A DNA stretch of 64,000 bases from Xestospongia muta. Lineage: Eukaryota; Porifera; Demospongiae; Haplosclerida; Petrosiidae. A program made the translations under genes and the position numbers. How positions within the stretch are numbered: the stretch's first letter is position 1; every line of letters begins with the position of its first letter. Below are positions 1 through 12,239 of this stretch, one piece after another. The notes under the pieces are model-generated. The model saw nothing but the letters and a program-made list of their open reading frames with translations. It made no database searches and was not told the origin of the DNA. The stretch lies in the NCBI GenBank assembly GCA_963693285.1, contig OY848918.1, positions 8,559,156 to 8,623,155 of the forward strand, in the 5' to 3' direction.

Positions 1-1250
1 TAACATGAAACTGATAATGATAAAGTTAATTATAAATAGTTTTATTTTACCACAATATTATCAATGAAATATAATAACACAACAAACATGAAACTTACAA
101 AAATCATCAAAGGAATTAACTAAAAATGGACCAGTTATTTATAAAACAAGCGAGTTAACAAGTTTTGAACTTTTAGTCACAAAATCTAATCAGACCATCT
201 TCCATAATACATACACATGTACTTGTATAAATATTAATTAAAAGAAGGGTAGCTTATAGAAGCAGTGACTAGATATAGCCTGCTGCCACCACAATAGACA
301 AAGCCCACCCCACTGAGTCACACCAATGTTAACTTCACCAGATAATGATAAAAAGATGTCTTGTTTATTTTATTTATTTATTGACTAATATATCTTATTT
401 TTCTAATGTATATAGTTTAATACTTTTACTACCACTCACCCAGACCAACTCTCTGTAATGAAACAGCTATCCAATGGACCATATTGTATGCATTAAAAGC
501 ATGACTGAGTGAATTAAATAAAGGAGGGAAATCAGAATAGTAGGTAGTTGTAATGGTGGTCTTGAAACCAGATATTCTCCTAGTGAAACTTCTGATTTCA
601 AGACTGCTTTATTATATTAAAGTCATTTGAATTGCTAGGTATATTCATATATATTTCAGTTGTAAAGTAATCCACCAAATAAGAAATTTTATTTGAATGT
701 TCTGGCTGTCATTGGCTATCTTCATCAGTAATATTACAAAAAGCATAGAGAGACAGTCAATAAATAAACCTAAAAAGAATAAACAACTAAGATAAGAATG
801 TACTTTAAAACATGAGGACAATATAAGGATGAATAGTTAAGCTATGTATTAGTATTGGACAAAAGGTTAATATTACTTGTACTACATAATATATAACAAT
901 ATAACATACTGAGTTATATTAATGTATGAAGTATATGATATGTACTAACTATATATATTATGTAATACTTAGTTGGCAATATTTATCAATTGTGTATGTG
1001 TTTGTATATTATGAACTCATAATGAAATAAACATAGATGATGTTGTTACATATTTCAACTAATTATTTATAGTAAACAGTATACCTTGTACAAACATTAT
1101 TTGAACTATAATCAATACCACTTTTATTATACATGTTACATACATGGTATATAACATATAGTATTAGGTGTTGTTCATGGAACAATGTTAGTTTGTGATC
1201 CAACTATTCCAGGCGATACTTGATGTCATAACAATAATATGTTATAATAA
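1..1250. repeat. Inter-gene spacer unit of the tandem array
   Basis: Non-coding spacer. The same sequence recurs with small differences at about 47950-49060 and 62379-63640, and parts of it at 14700-15640, 20402-20960, 27257-27560 and 55082-55580. It contains a G+C-richer block at about 245-352, an A+T-rich stretch and no credible ORF. Confidence 0.8.
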
Positions 1251-1254
1251 AACA

Positions 1255-1540
1255 AGTCAGGTGTGTTGGTGTAATAGATACAACTTCAACGACTTGTACT
1301 ATTATAAAATCAGGTATGTCACTAACAGTATCATATATAACTAACAATGTACTATCATTATAAGGTCCTTCAGGGATACTCCTACAGGACTGGGTTTACA
1401 GCCTCTCACAAACACTTCAGTCACTCTCTACTGGTCAATTCACCCTGGATGGCAAGAACTAGAATAAAAAATTATAAGTTCTACAAGCTAATCCATTAAT
1501 CATTTACAATATTACAAAGAATACAGTGAACTACAGGTAC
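1255..1540 (+). pseudogene. Truncated Ig/FN3 receptor relic
   Basis: This holds the last part of the Ig exon with its donor, the usual ~50-nt intron, the first quarter of the FN3-1 exon and a fragment of the FN3-2 first exon. The middle of FN3-1 is deleted: 'ctactggtcaattcaccc' jumps from the start of FN3-1 to its end. No leader and no open frame. Similar relics stand upstream of most receptor genes in the array. Confidence 0.75.
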
Positions 1541-1835
1541 TATTAGTACATCATGTGGGAATTAATGGTAGTAACAGATTATTCGTTGTTTTCACAAACT
1601 GCAAGTAAACCGAACACAATATTGTTTACAGTCAAACCTTTATTATGCATTGTTGACATTATATTGTGTAGTTCCAAGAATTCTTTATACATAGCATTGT
1701 ATTTGTTATTACTAACAATGTCATTGGTAATATACTAATTTAATATATTTATTCATTGACTTTGAAATGTGAATTTGTATCAAGAAACCAATTATTGACC
1801 AACAACACAAGCCATATCTGTAATTAAAGGAAAAT

Positions 1836-2326
1836 ATGGTTATGAATTTCAGGTCAGTAATATTAGCAATACTAATACTAGCAGATGGTAAGAAATTACT
1901 AAGAATCAAATAGTTTTAATATCTTAAGTAATATGTTTTATTAGTTCTACAAGCAGTAGCACTACTGACTTATACCATTACTAACAACACAGAGGACTAT
2001 ACTATTTTTATTGTTTGGGAAGTATAATATTATTAACAATCACTTGATATTATTCTAGTTTCATTTAGTCTCCTCCTCTTTCCTCTCGTCCTCCTCTCTT
2101 GTACTATAAAGTCTATCACAACATATCAGATTCACTAACTGTTAATATAACTACTGTTACTAACATTACATTGACTGGAGTACTAGCTAGATATACTTAC
2201 ATTATAACAGTGGTACCAGTTAATATACTAGAAGATGGATACCCTAATAAGACTATCGGTTATTTAAATATTATTATAAAGTGTGTTATGTTTTCTTTTC
2301 ATACAGTTATCATTCATGATGAATGA
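1836..2326 (+). CDS. Small secreted single-FN3 protein
   Basis: Three exons join in frame: 1836-1887, 1945-2021 and 2069-2326 (128 residues). Exon 1 encodes a short hydrophobic leader (MVMNFRSVILAILILADG) with a phase-1 donor. Exons 2 and 3 match the two exons of the second FN3 domain of the neighbouring receptors: the conserved Trp ends exon 2 (IVWE) and the SPPLSSRPPLLYYKVY segment opens exon 3. The frame stops shortly after the FN3 G strand, so there is no stalk or TM and the product should be secreted. A near copy at 50231-50747 has a 1-nt deletion in exon 2. It could be a degraded receptor that happens to remain open, so expression needs RNA evidence. Confidence 0.5.
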
Positions 2327-2329
2327 ATG

Positions 2330-2978
2330 ATAATTAGTGTCAACATATTATAGTATTATAGAATATCATAGAAAGACTACTTCAAGTCATTTATCTAAGT
2401 ACAGATTTAGTTAATATATATATTTTTAAATGAATATAGTAACTATTTGTCCTTTCATGTTCTTGTCAACTCCAACTTTACTCTCATTTCAGTCAGTAAT
2501 ATTAATATATAAATGTACCTAGCTCTTTCAACAACTGTAGTTTTAATAATTTTTTCATCGTATAATGTTGAGTGTGTTAAGAATCCATCAGTCCTTTGAT
2601 GTTTATTACTAGACTCCACTAATTCTACATATTCACTGCTTACTCTATATATGTAATTTGTTTTAAGCAATCATTACATTTATGACTCCATACATGCAAT
2701 TATTAATTTGATAATTTCTACTTTTGTAATGACCAAATTTTTTTAATTTTTAAATATTAGTCAGTAAAGTGAAATTATAATCATCTTCCTATATATACCA
2801 ATAGAAGACCTCTCATCTAAACACATTCAACACAGGTATATCAAAGTCAAACTTGTATGTTGACAACCATTGTAGTTAACACAGAAGTCAATTTTAAGAA
2901 CAACGTAAGTATTTACAATGAGTAATCTAATAGTTGAGTTATAATGTAGACTCAACCCACAAAACACACCACCTCTTT
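2330..2978 (+). repeat. Conserved 5' flank of a long-tail receptor
   Basis: No gene. This ~650-bp block recurs upstream of every long-tail receptor (16160-16816, 23100-23733, 44320-44982, 50750-51512, 58480-59123), always between a truncated FN3 relic and the receptor start. It probably carries the promoter and upstream control sequence. Confidence 0.7.
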
Positions 2979-2989
2979 ACATAAATAAG
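2979..2989 (+). promoter_or_regulatory. TATA-like box of receptor copy 1
   Basis: The motif acataaataag lies 78 nt before the ATG at 3057, inside a conserved block (ctcaacccacaaaacacacc ahead of it). The same motif and exact spacing occur in all six long-type leaders. Confidence 0.45.
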
Positions 2990-3056
2990 TCTAACAGGTA
3001 TCATTGCCATTCATAAATCCATTGTATCATAACTAAAATCTACCCATCCAGTCAAA

Positions 3057-5295
3057 ATGAAAAAGTATGGTACAATATTGATTGGTCTTCTATTACCAGT
3101 CATAAGTGAGTTAATATATAATATTTGTTATTTTGCCTTATAGTGAACATAGAAGCTACAGTTACAAGTCTAGACTGTAATCATGGAGTATGTCCACAGA
3201 CACAAGGAGCAGTCAATTGTACAATAACAGGAGGTCAAGCAGCTTGGTATTCTCCTCCATCAGATAGTACTGCCATTGCTACAGTAAGTTCTGGAGAAGT
3301 TGTTAATAGTAACATTGAGTTTACTGCTGCTCTTGTGAGTGTTAACAATCCTGGAATAACAACTAATTTAAGTTTTATTGCCACTACTGATAAGAATGGA
3401 ACACAAGTCAGATGTGCTGATTTAATAGATACAAACTCAATGACTTGTACTATTATAATATCAGGTATGTCACTAACGGTATCATATATAACTAACATGT
3501 ACTATCATAATAAGGTCCTCCAAGTGATGTTCCTACAACACTGGGTTTTACAGCTCTTACAAACATTTCAGTCACTCTCTACTGGTCATATCCTATTCTT
3601 CATCCTAACTGAACATTGTAAGAGTATAACATATAAAATTAATTACATATCATTTGTATTAATAACACCAGTAAATGTACCTAGTCTCTTTTCTACAACT
3701 GTAAGTGATACATCAATTATTAGTAAGTGTGGAACATTTGTTATCACTTACTTAATGATGAATATAGAAACTTTGGTCCCTTTGATGTCTTTATTACAAA
3801 GTGCAACTAAAACAAGTACAATATCTTTAAACTCAACAGGTATGTCCTTAGAAATTATTATAATTTAAGTATTACAATATAATGAAATGTCTATATATAT
3901 ACTCTATTTTTTGTATAGCAGTTTCTATCTATAGCCTGTCAGGTTCATCTCCTACAAGTAATTTAATTAATCTAATATAACATTGCTATTTCTATTTGAC
4001 AATAGCAGTAATCACTACCACAACATCATCAACATCTGCTGGAATATATTATGTTATTGGGACTGTTGGAGGTATTATTGTTTTCATACTAATTGCTGTA
4101 GTACTATTTCTAGCTGGTTGTATAATAATTAGAAGACAAAATAAAAGTCAGGTGTTCCTATAATTACTTAATCCATTAATGCTCTCCATATAGACAACAA
4201 AGCAAGTGGTTGTCCAGTAACTGTTTCTCTGAGGTCAGTTCAAATATACTAATATTCATTTTAATGATTATACTTTAGAAGTATTAAAGACAATAACAGA
4301 GAAGAAGTAAGGTATTGTTACTTATATGTACATAGTTAATACCTGCATGAGTAAATGAACATTTATTGATACAAAAATGTGATTGATCATCATGACTCAT
4401 TATTAGTTTATGTCAATCTAATTTGGAGTTACTCATCATTTCTTAAAATAATTTGGTCCTTACTATAGTTATCTTCAGATCCCAACTATGCTGAAGTAAA
4501 CAAGAATCCACAACTTTTATCTCTACAATATGATGAAGTCGCTCCTCCAGTGCCTCCTTATTTAGCTGATAATGACCATTTACCTTCTGAACCACTGCTT
4601 TATTCTGAGGATAATCCTTCTGTACCCCCTTATAATGAGGAACCTGTGATAGTTCAGTATTTTGAAGTCAAGAGAGAGCATATAGCACTTCATACAGCTG
4701 AAGGAAATTATTCTGTTTTGAAGAGAGAAGAGAGAGAAGTCAGTTAAATGTAGGTACACAATCACATGACTATATTATAATTACAGAGCAGAGAGAATAA
4801 TTCTCAGTTACAACAGACTGGTTTGTATTCAACTCTAAATAATGAAGTAAGATATAATACAGTCAATTATATCATAATAACTTATATCATATTAGATAAA
4901 AAAACCAATTGGAGCTAGAGCTGAGCCTAAAGGAGTTAGAAATATAATACATGCTGAACTAGGCAATGTCCCTAAGAACAGACCAATGGTACCTCAACAA
5001 AAGACAACAAACCTCATGTTTAGCAGGTAATTAAACAAATGCGTTATATTACTGAATTGTTTACTTAACAGTGAGTATACCAGTCAGTATGTTCTTTTCT
5101 TCTCTATAAACTGCTGTTATTACTACACTTATTGTCTATCTCATTATGAGAAGGAGGAGCTACAATAAAGACACTCCACCCACTACTACTACCCAATTAG
5201 GTCCATTATATGATGATGTTAAGTTACCAGAGACCTCAGAACATAAAGAGATCATTGAATTACAAGGAAATACTGCTTATGGATATATTAATTAA
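3057..5295 (+). pseudogene. Chimeric long-tail receptor copy 1, broken
   Basis: The leader exon (3057-3105, MKKYGTILIGLLLPVI) and Ig exon (3144-3464) are intact. FN3-1 starts at 3515 but a deletion at about 3610 joins it to the stalk region (catcctaac|tgaacattg), removing most of FN3-1 and all of FN3-2 and giving TGA at 3610-3612 in the spliced frame. The TM exon (from 4006) and tail exons (4469-4738, 4787-4846, 4896 onward) remain open, but the IIYAEL tyrosine is His here. At about 4995 the last tail exon switches into sequence of the short-tail module (caacaaacctcatgtttagc). That module (about 5083-5295) carries a TAA inside its TM, after MFFSSL. Deletion, module swap and nonsense codon together indicate a pseudogene. 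A truncated secreted Ig protein remains possible. Confidence 0.8.
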
Positions 5296-8117
5296 AAATA
5301 TTGTTAACTTTATTATACAAATTACTAAAGTCGGTTAAGTTATGTGATGACAATATGTTTAATTATTAAAAGACTCACTTAGAATCATATTAGTGTCAAA
5401 ATAGATAATAGAGTTAATAATTCATTTATCTAACTTTATTATTTCTATCGTTGAACTAACAAGTTCACATCAATTTATTATTTAAAGTATATTCTGTTAT
5501 ATGATGCATATGTAAAATATTGTAAACACAACATGTTACATTAAGTGACTTAAAACTATGTGTACTAATTTCATTGTTATATACAATATGAGCTTCATTA
5601 CAATCATATTAACAACTGTTACTCTTATCATTATTATCTGGTTGAAAATATTGCATTATTTTAATACTTTTAGTTAAGGATTGTTTACTTTTTAAAAAAG
5701 TTGATGTTGACATGAGCATCATCTTTTTATCAAATATAAACTATTTTATCCTGATAACTAAACACACCCACATAGCAACAATCATTAATAGTCTTTATAA
5801 TAATAATGATACAATAACAATAAACTATATTACATAATTTACAAACCATTATTATAAATATTACATGTTATCTAGACCTACATGTTGTATAAAGACTTAT
5901 GTCATACAAGTTGATACTTAAAATAATTATAACATGTAGCCTGTTAAACTTACATTTACTATCATAACATATGTACTTCATTTCCTTTTTCATTTTCCTT
6001 CATTTATATACTAAACAATACTAGCAGATTCAATGTTCATAGCAAACAAGACATTGCTATAACACACCAATACATGCAAATAATTACAATATAAAACATC
6101 AAAGGGCATAGTTTACTAAGAATTTACACAAGACCTAACCAATCAAATATGACTTGGTGATATCAATCCTTTTAAGTGACACCATTTGATATCATTACAT
6201 TATATATTAATTATTAATCACTAGTATTCTCAATATTCATTGTGACATGTGTGTGTGTGTGTGTATTTAGCTAATGTATGTTTATTTAATATATTTATAT
6301 TATCTGATACATCGTCCTTATATCAAAGTAAACTTATTTTATCTCATAAACAAACACATTTACTATAGACCACATAAAACATAGAACAGTATACAAAGTA
6401 ACTTGTGTACTACTTAAAATTAGTGTCAATTAACTCATGATAGCATATGTAATAGTTGAAAGGTAAGTGGTAACTGACTGGGTATTTCATTTATTATTAT
6501 TGTCATAACATGAAACTGATAATGATAAAGTTAATTATAAATAGTTTTATCTTACCACAATATATCAATGAAATATAATAACACAACAAACATGAAACTT
6601 ACAAAAATCATTAAAGGAATCAACTAAAAATGGACCAATTATTTATAAAACAAGTGAGTTAACAAGTTTTGGAATGTTTATCACAAAACTAATCAGACCA
6701 TCTTACAAATACACACACATGTACTTGTACTAGTAGACATCTACATCTCAACAACACCCACACATAACTAAGTATTATATTATCATATAAGTTTAATATA
6801 TCATCAAATTCTGGGATTTTTCCCACAAAAGCTGTATTCAGAGCATCTTCACAAGTAACATATAGATGTACTAAATGTATATAGCACTCAACAACACCCA
6901 CACACATATAGAGTAATTATAACATGTGGTTTGTTCAGTTTACATTAACTATCATAACAAATGTACTCCATTTTCCTCCTATACATCATATATATTTGAG
7001 CACAATATAGAACAATTCTATCTCAATATGTATGTATCTCAATAGTGTTAGACTATTGACAATTAAAAAATTGACATGTACATTTCATAGTAAGCACTTC
7101 TAATTTGTTGAAACAATTGGCTAAATTACACTAAAGACCAGTATATGTACTTGTATTACATATAGATAATACATAATAGTACAGTTATATAAGTATATTT
7201 ATTATTTATATGTATTATATAATACTTAATTGACAATTTATATTGTGTTTACATGTGACCTACTAATAATATAAACACTGCCAGTGTTGCATTTGTTACA
7301 TATTTCAATTTAATGTAAACAACATATTTTGTACAAACATTAATTAAAATCATAATCAATATCACTTTTACTATTAAATCAATAAATGTTATAATATTAT
7401 GATGACTTTATACAAAATTGAAATAAATGATTTGGTTAATATGAGATAGAAGAAGGAGAATTTTACAGTATTATTATATTAAAATTTTTCACACAACATT
7501 ACAGCCTATGGTAAAAGTATAATATAATAATGTTGTAAAAGCTACTTTTTCTATTTCATGTTCATCAAATCATTATTTCAATTTGTACCTCTACTCACAA
7601 ATATAGATAGACTGTTTTCATTGTGTGAAAAAATTTATTATTATATAAAAAGTTCCTTATTCTATATCTCATATTTACCAAACTATTGTTTCCTCTTTAT
7701 TGGCATTGGTGGAGGATTGGCTGTCATTCAGTGAGTTTCTTGCATTTCACAAACAAGCTAATTACTTCAGCCATAACTATATATCATGTAGATATTAACA
7801 TAATAATGACAACAAAATTCATAAACAATTATAGATCAGCTAACAACTAAAGAAATAACTCATGTATGTATTGTTATATCTTACTTGTGTAGATGATGTT
7901 GTCTAGTCATAAACAGAAAACAATATATGAGTATGCAACTAAGGTTGGCAACATAATAAAAATTGACAATCAATATCCCTCCAAGCAGTCTAAATAGATA
8001 ATAGATTTTCATTATTTTTTTATTATTTAATCAAAAGATGAAGAATTCAACCATGCCTTTAATACTATGTTGTATCGTTCACCTTAGTCTCATTAAAAAT
8101 TACCACACCCAACAAAT
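5296..8117. repeat. Spacer with TG microsatellite and short-tail 5' flank
   Basis: No gene seen. 5296-6000 matches the sequence after the short-tail copy at 41110-41850. A TG repeat sits at 6248-6264. 6503 onward repeats the start of the window. About 7400-8117 matches 38400-39265 and is the 5' flank specific to short-tail genes. Confidence 0.7.
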
Positions 8118-10015
8118 ATGAAGAAGTATGCAAGACTGGTTTACTTTCTCTTTTTTCTTATATGTAAGTTATCATTGAATTATTTTTCATACACACACGC
8201 TTACACATTGCAAAAAATCTGTATACCTACCTACAGGTAGCACAGAAGCTTCAGTTACAAGTCTAGAATGTAATAATGGAGTATGTCCACAGACACAAGG
8301 AGCACTCACTTGTACAATAACAGGAAGTGTAGCATCTTGGTATTCTCCTCCATCAGATAGTACTCCCATTGCTACAGTAACAATCTCTGGACAAGTTAGT
8401 AATGTTGGTAATGCTGGATTTACTGCTGCTCTTGTGAGCAGTACTTCTGGACTAACAACTAATTTAAGTTTTATTGCCACTACTGATAAGAATGGAACAC
8501 AAGTCAGGTGTAGTGATGTAATAGATACAAACTCAATGACTTGTACTATTATGATATCAGGTATGTCACTAACAGTATCATATATAACTAACATGTACTA
8601 TCATTATAAGGTCCTCCAAGTGATGCTCCTACAAGACTGGGTTTTATAGCTCTCACAAACACTTCAGTCACTCTTTACTGGTCACCTCCTACTCTTTATC
8701 CTAACTGTATAGTTAACTACACTGTTGAGATCAGGACAACCAGTGATAATATATTGATCAGTAGTCTTAATACTGGTAGTAATATCACCAGTATTAATGT
8801 ATCTTCTGGTCTCTCTCAGTCAGTAGAGTATCAGTACAGAGTAGTAGGGTCTGATGCTATTAATAGATTAGGACTCTATACTCAATATACTGTGTTCACT
8901 CTGGATGGTATGAATTGAATAATTTTTATCTTAATTAATACTTTATTAGTTCTACAAGCTGTGCCACTAATCACTTATAACAATACAAAAAATATAGAAA
9001 ACAACACTATTCTTATACAATGGGAGGTATAAATATATTATTTATGACTTGATATTATTCTAGTTTCATTTAGTCTCCTCCTCTCTCCTCTTGTCCTCCT
9101 CTCTTGTACTACAAAGTCTATCACAACATATCAGGTTCACTAACTGTTAATATAACTACTGTTACTAACATTACATTGACTGGAGTACTAGCTGGATATA
9201 CCTACATCATAACAGTGGTACCAGTTAATATACTAGGAGATGGATACCCTAATAAGACTATAGGTTATTTAAATATTATTATAAAGTGTGTTACATTTAC
9301 TTCTCATACAGTTATCATTCCTAAAGAACCAATAGTTTCAATATGTTTTAATAGTGAGAAAAATAAATAAAGGTATCAACTTTCATTAATGTTGTGTATT
9401 CCATTGTTAGTTTCACAAATAACATCAATAATTGGAAGTGGGTCTTTAACAACTTCAGGTAACATTAGGCTAATCAATGACTACAGTCATACTCCAAATT
9501 TATAATGACTTATGCTATTATTTGTCTTTAATATATAGCAAATAATATTATGTCATCAATTTCCACTACTAATACATTTATTTCAAGTGCTATCACCAGT
9601 ATTGTTCCATCTGCCACTATAACATCAACCACATTGACAACTACATCAATAATTCTATTGTCAGGTAAATCCATTAATAACTCTGCTATTAAAATTAAAT
9701 ATATAATTATGTATGCAGATGAACTGACAGTTACACTTTTATCAGGTAACTAACTTTACAAGATATAATTATGAACTTTATATTATAGTTGCTATACCAG
9801 TCAGTATGTTCCTCTCTTCTCTATTAACTGCTGTTATTACTACACTTATTGTCTATCTCATTATGAGAAGGAGGAGCTACAATGAAAACACTCCACCCAC
9901 TACTACTACCCAATTAGGTCCAATATATGATGATGTTAAGTTACCAGAGACATCAGAACAGAAAGAGATCATTGAATTACAAGGAAATACTGCTTATGGA
10001 TATATTCGTCATTAG
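8118..10015 (+). CDS. Ig-FN3-FN3 receptor, short-tail type, intact
   Basis: Type I membrane receptor. Exons by hand: 8118-8163 leader (MKKYARLVYFLFFLI), 8237-8560 Ig-like, 8611-8907 FN3-1, 8950-9026 plus 9074-9353 FN3-2, stalk exons 9411-9458, 9539-9664 and probably 9719-9745, and the TM/tail exon 9789-10015. All join in frame, mostly phase 1, giving about 483 residues (474 without the 27-nt exon). The Ig-like domain has five Cys and the Trp of AWYS/SWYS type. FN3-1 has LYW and YQYRVVGSD; FN3-2 has the Trp of IQWE and YTYIITVVPVN. The stalk is very Ser/Thr-rich and likely O-glycosylated. The last exon gives one TM helix (starting VSMFLSSLL), a basic RRRS stop-transfer, PIYDDVK and TAYGYIRH. 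The two tail tyrosines suit SH2 binding. The leader differs from long-tail genes, and the 5' flank is of its own type. Ligand unknown. Confidence 0.78.
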
Positions 10016-10522
10016 TTTTAATAGACTTATAGACTAGTTATTGTTTTACTTTAATCTCACTATGTTTACCCTAAATATAGATAATAATTAAAATGTTGCA
10101 ATGTTATAGATTATTATCATGTTAATGAAAAACATGTTATTTATTAGGATAACAAACAACAGCATCATAATGATTTTAAAGATATTATATAAGTATTGGC
10201 AAGATTACAATGCTTTAAAATAACAGTACAAAATTCTAGACATCACATGCCATTATTCTTTTAACTATAAGAAAATTCATACGTATCAACTTCTAAATTT
10301 AATTTTGCCCATATATGGCAAAACACACAATTACTAATAATAGTTCTTGTACAGCGTGCAATTATCAAAATGTGTATTTACTATATTTACTTAAAATTAC
10401 ATAAAATTATTATTTCTTTTTTCTTAAACAATCCCAAAGTAATCATATTGGCTTTGCAACATCATCTATTAATAAACAAGATTTAATAAAGATATAAACT
10501 ATATGGTGACGTACCTCTTAAA
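10016..10522. other. Intergenic, no feature seen
   Basis: A+T-rich sequence between the short-tail receptor and a convergent minus-strand gene end. I see no exon, RNA gene or repeat of the array here. Confidence 0.6.
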
Positions 10523-11628
10523 TTATTTGTGTTCATGTTGATATTTGCAAATACACACACTCAATATGATCACTAGCACTAGAAGTAAAACTATTACCAG
10601 GACCAAGATTACCACAGTTACCACAAAAATTATAATACCTATTAGAAAGAATACAGTTGAATAAAAATGTAATGTCAATGTTAAAAGGTCTTAGTTAATT
10701 TTATTGGTTCTAATAGAGGAAACATCTAAACTGAGACTGGTGAATTAGCAGAGGCTATGGCATACCTTCCAGTTGTATACCAATTGTCATAATGCTTCAG
10801 GTAAGTAATTATATTATTAGTATATTATTCAAAGCTTCTGATAGTCATATATACTTCATGCCATAGTCCATAATAGCAATGGATGTAACAAAAAGTAAAT
10901 CATGCATTTTTCTGTTTTGATCAAACTAAAAGTTATACTCAGTTATTGTGTATGTATGTCATATGTATGTTGGCTAGAACAATATTTGGTTATCAAAACA
11001 ATTCATATCCACAATAAAATAACCATGATAAGAAAAGGGAGACAACAAGTCCCTTGAGGAAATATTAACTGACTTAGCAATTATAACTTGTGTATGTAGT
11101 ACTTGTGTTAAAGCAAATTTAATCAGTTAGGGTGTGTATTGGTAGCAGTTTTTGTCAAATAATGAGAAAACATTATATACTAACCAGTTGTTTGAAAATA
11201 TGGACAATCTTGTGACATATTAGGTGAACAACTTGGAGTTGAAATTGGACTTGGACAACTTGATGGAGATGGAACTAAGTTAACCACTGAAACAAATCAA
11301 TAGTATTAATATAATTATTATTATTTTAATGTCTAAGTCTTACAGAAAAATGATGATGTCTGACAGGTTGGTCCTCTTGTTCCTAAGAAATCAATTGGAG
11401 TAATGGTCACATTATAAAGAGTTCCATCAGCTGGAATAGCAGTAATAGAAACAAAAGTCATGTTAGTAATACCCTCAGATACATTTGCAAAAGGTGGATT
11501 TAACTTGTAATGATAAATTACAGCACAGTCTGAAGCAGACCAGGTCACATTTATATTAACTGCACTTGGATTATCATCATTAATAAGTACATCATTCAAT
11601 AAAGCAGGGTCACAGGAATCAGGTTGAG
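10523..11628 (-). CDS. 3' end of a different FN3-TM protein (partial)
   Basis: Three minus-strand exons splice in frame with phase-1 junctions: 11628-11344 (94 residues), 11286-11185 and 10638-10523. The first is an FN3-like domain with VTWSASDC, a YHYKLNPPF strand and TLYNVTITPID, plus an N-terminal CDP. The second is a Pro/Ser/Cys-rich linker (VPSPSSCPSPISTPSC). The third encodes a long Val/Leu/Ile TM helix beginning IIIFVVTVVILVL and a tiny tail ending KYQHEHK before the stop. It is unlike the array family in sequence. Upstream exons (signal peptide, other domains) were not found between 11629 and 12240, where array sequence begins, so the 5' part is lost or too diverged to see. The 10638/11185 intron (~546 nt) is long for this region. 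Confidence 0.6.
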
Positions 11629-12239
11629 CTAGAAGAGAACAAGATTAAATTGTAAAAAATCATCTTAAAATTAATGAAATTAGTAGAAGCTATGGTGTCT
11701 CGGTAGCGTGTAAGATAAGTCATTTCTTCTCGTGAATAATGTTCAGACATACTTTTAAATAATACAACAAAATATGCATGACAGTTTATGTTAAACAATA
11801 GAGACCTTGCACTGAGCCAATTATTTTAGTCATGGGACACCCACATCAGCCATATTGGAAGGCACCATTATAGGGACAAACTATGCCAAGATAGTGTTAA
11901 TAGCTTTTTTAGAAAATGAGTACATTTTAATAAAGTATGTTACACATCTCAAGATGCTGTTTAATATAATATAACAAATAGTTTTAATTCAACTTTGATA
12001 ACTCCAAAAATTGTAAAAGAATAAGATACTATTTTGTCAGTATTTCCCTTTAAAAAAGGTTGCCATGTCCATAAAATGCATAGCTCATGATTTGACGTTT
12101 TTAATATCATGTACAAAGCCTCTATTTGATAGATTGACTTGTATCAGACAATACAGGTTATTAAAATTTTAAATTACTCCTAGCAAATAATAGTCACTTA
12201 TACTAACTGTCACATGCTGTACGTCATGCCCAATTCAAA
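11629..12239. other. Intergenic, no feature seen
   Basis: No exon or repeat of the array is recognisable. It ends where a truncated Ig exon of the next copy starts. Confidence 0.55.

Noticed and set aside
1553..1738. ORF starting MWELMVVTDYSLF, with a copy at 49948.
   Set aside because: Low-complexity translation in relic sequence. Both copies come from duplication of the same relic and there is no domain or leader.
3235..3498. Minus-strand ORFs starting MLVIYDTVSDIPDI, present opposite every Ig exon.
   Set aside because: Antisense shadow of the Ig exon and its intron; the sense strand has the Cys/Trp pattern, leader and matching phases.
4580..4765. Minus-strand ORF starting MIVYLHLTDFSLF, present at 4.6, 13.6, 19.1, 26.0, 47.3 and 53.8 kb.
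   Set aside because: It is the antisense shadow of the conserved tyrosine-tail exon. Its repetition follows the exon and it has no splice sites or start context.
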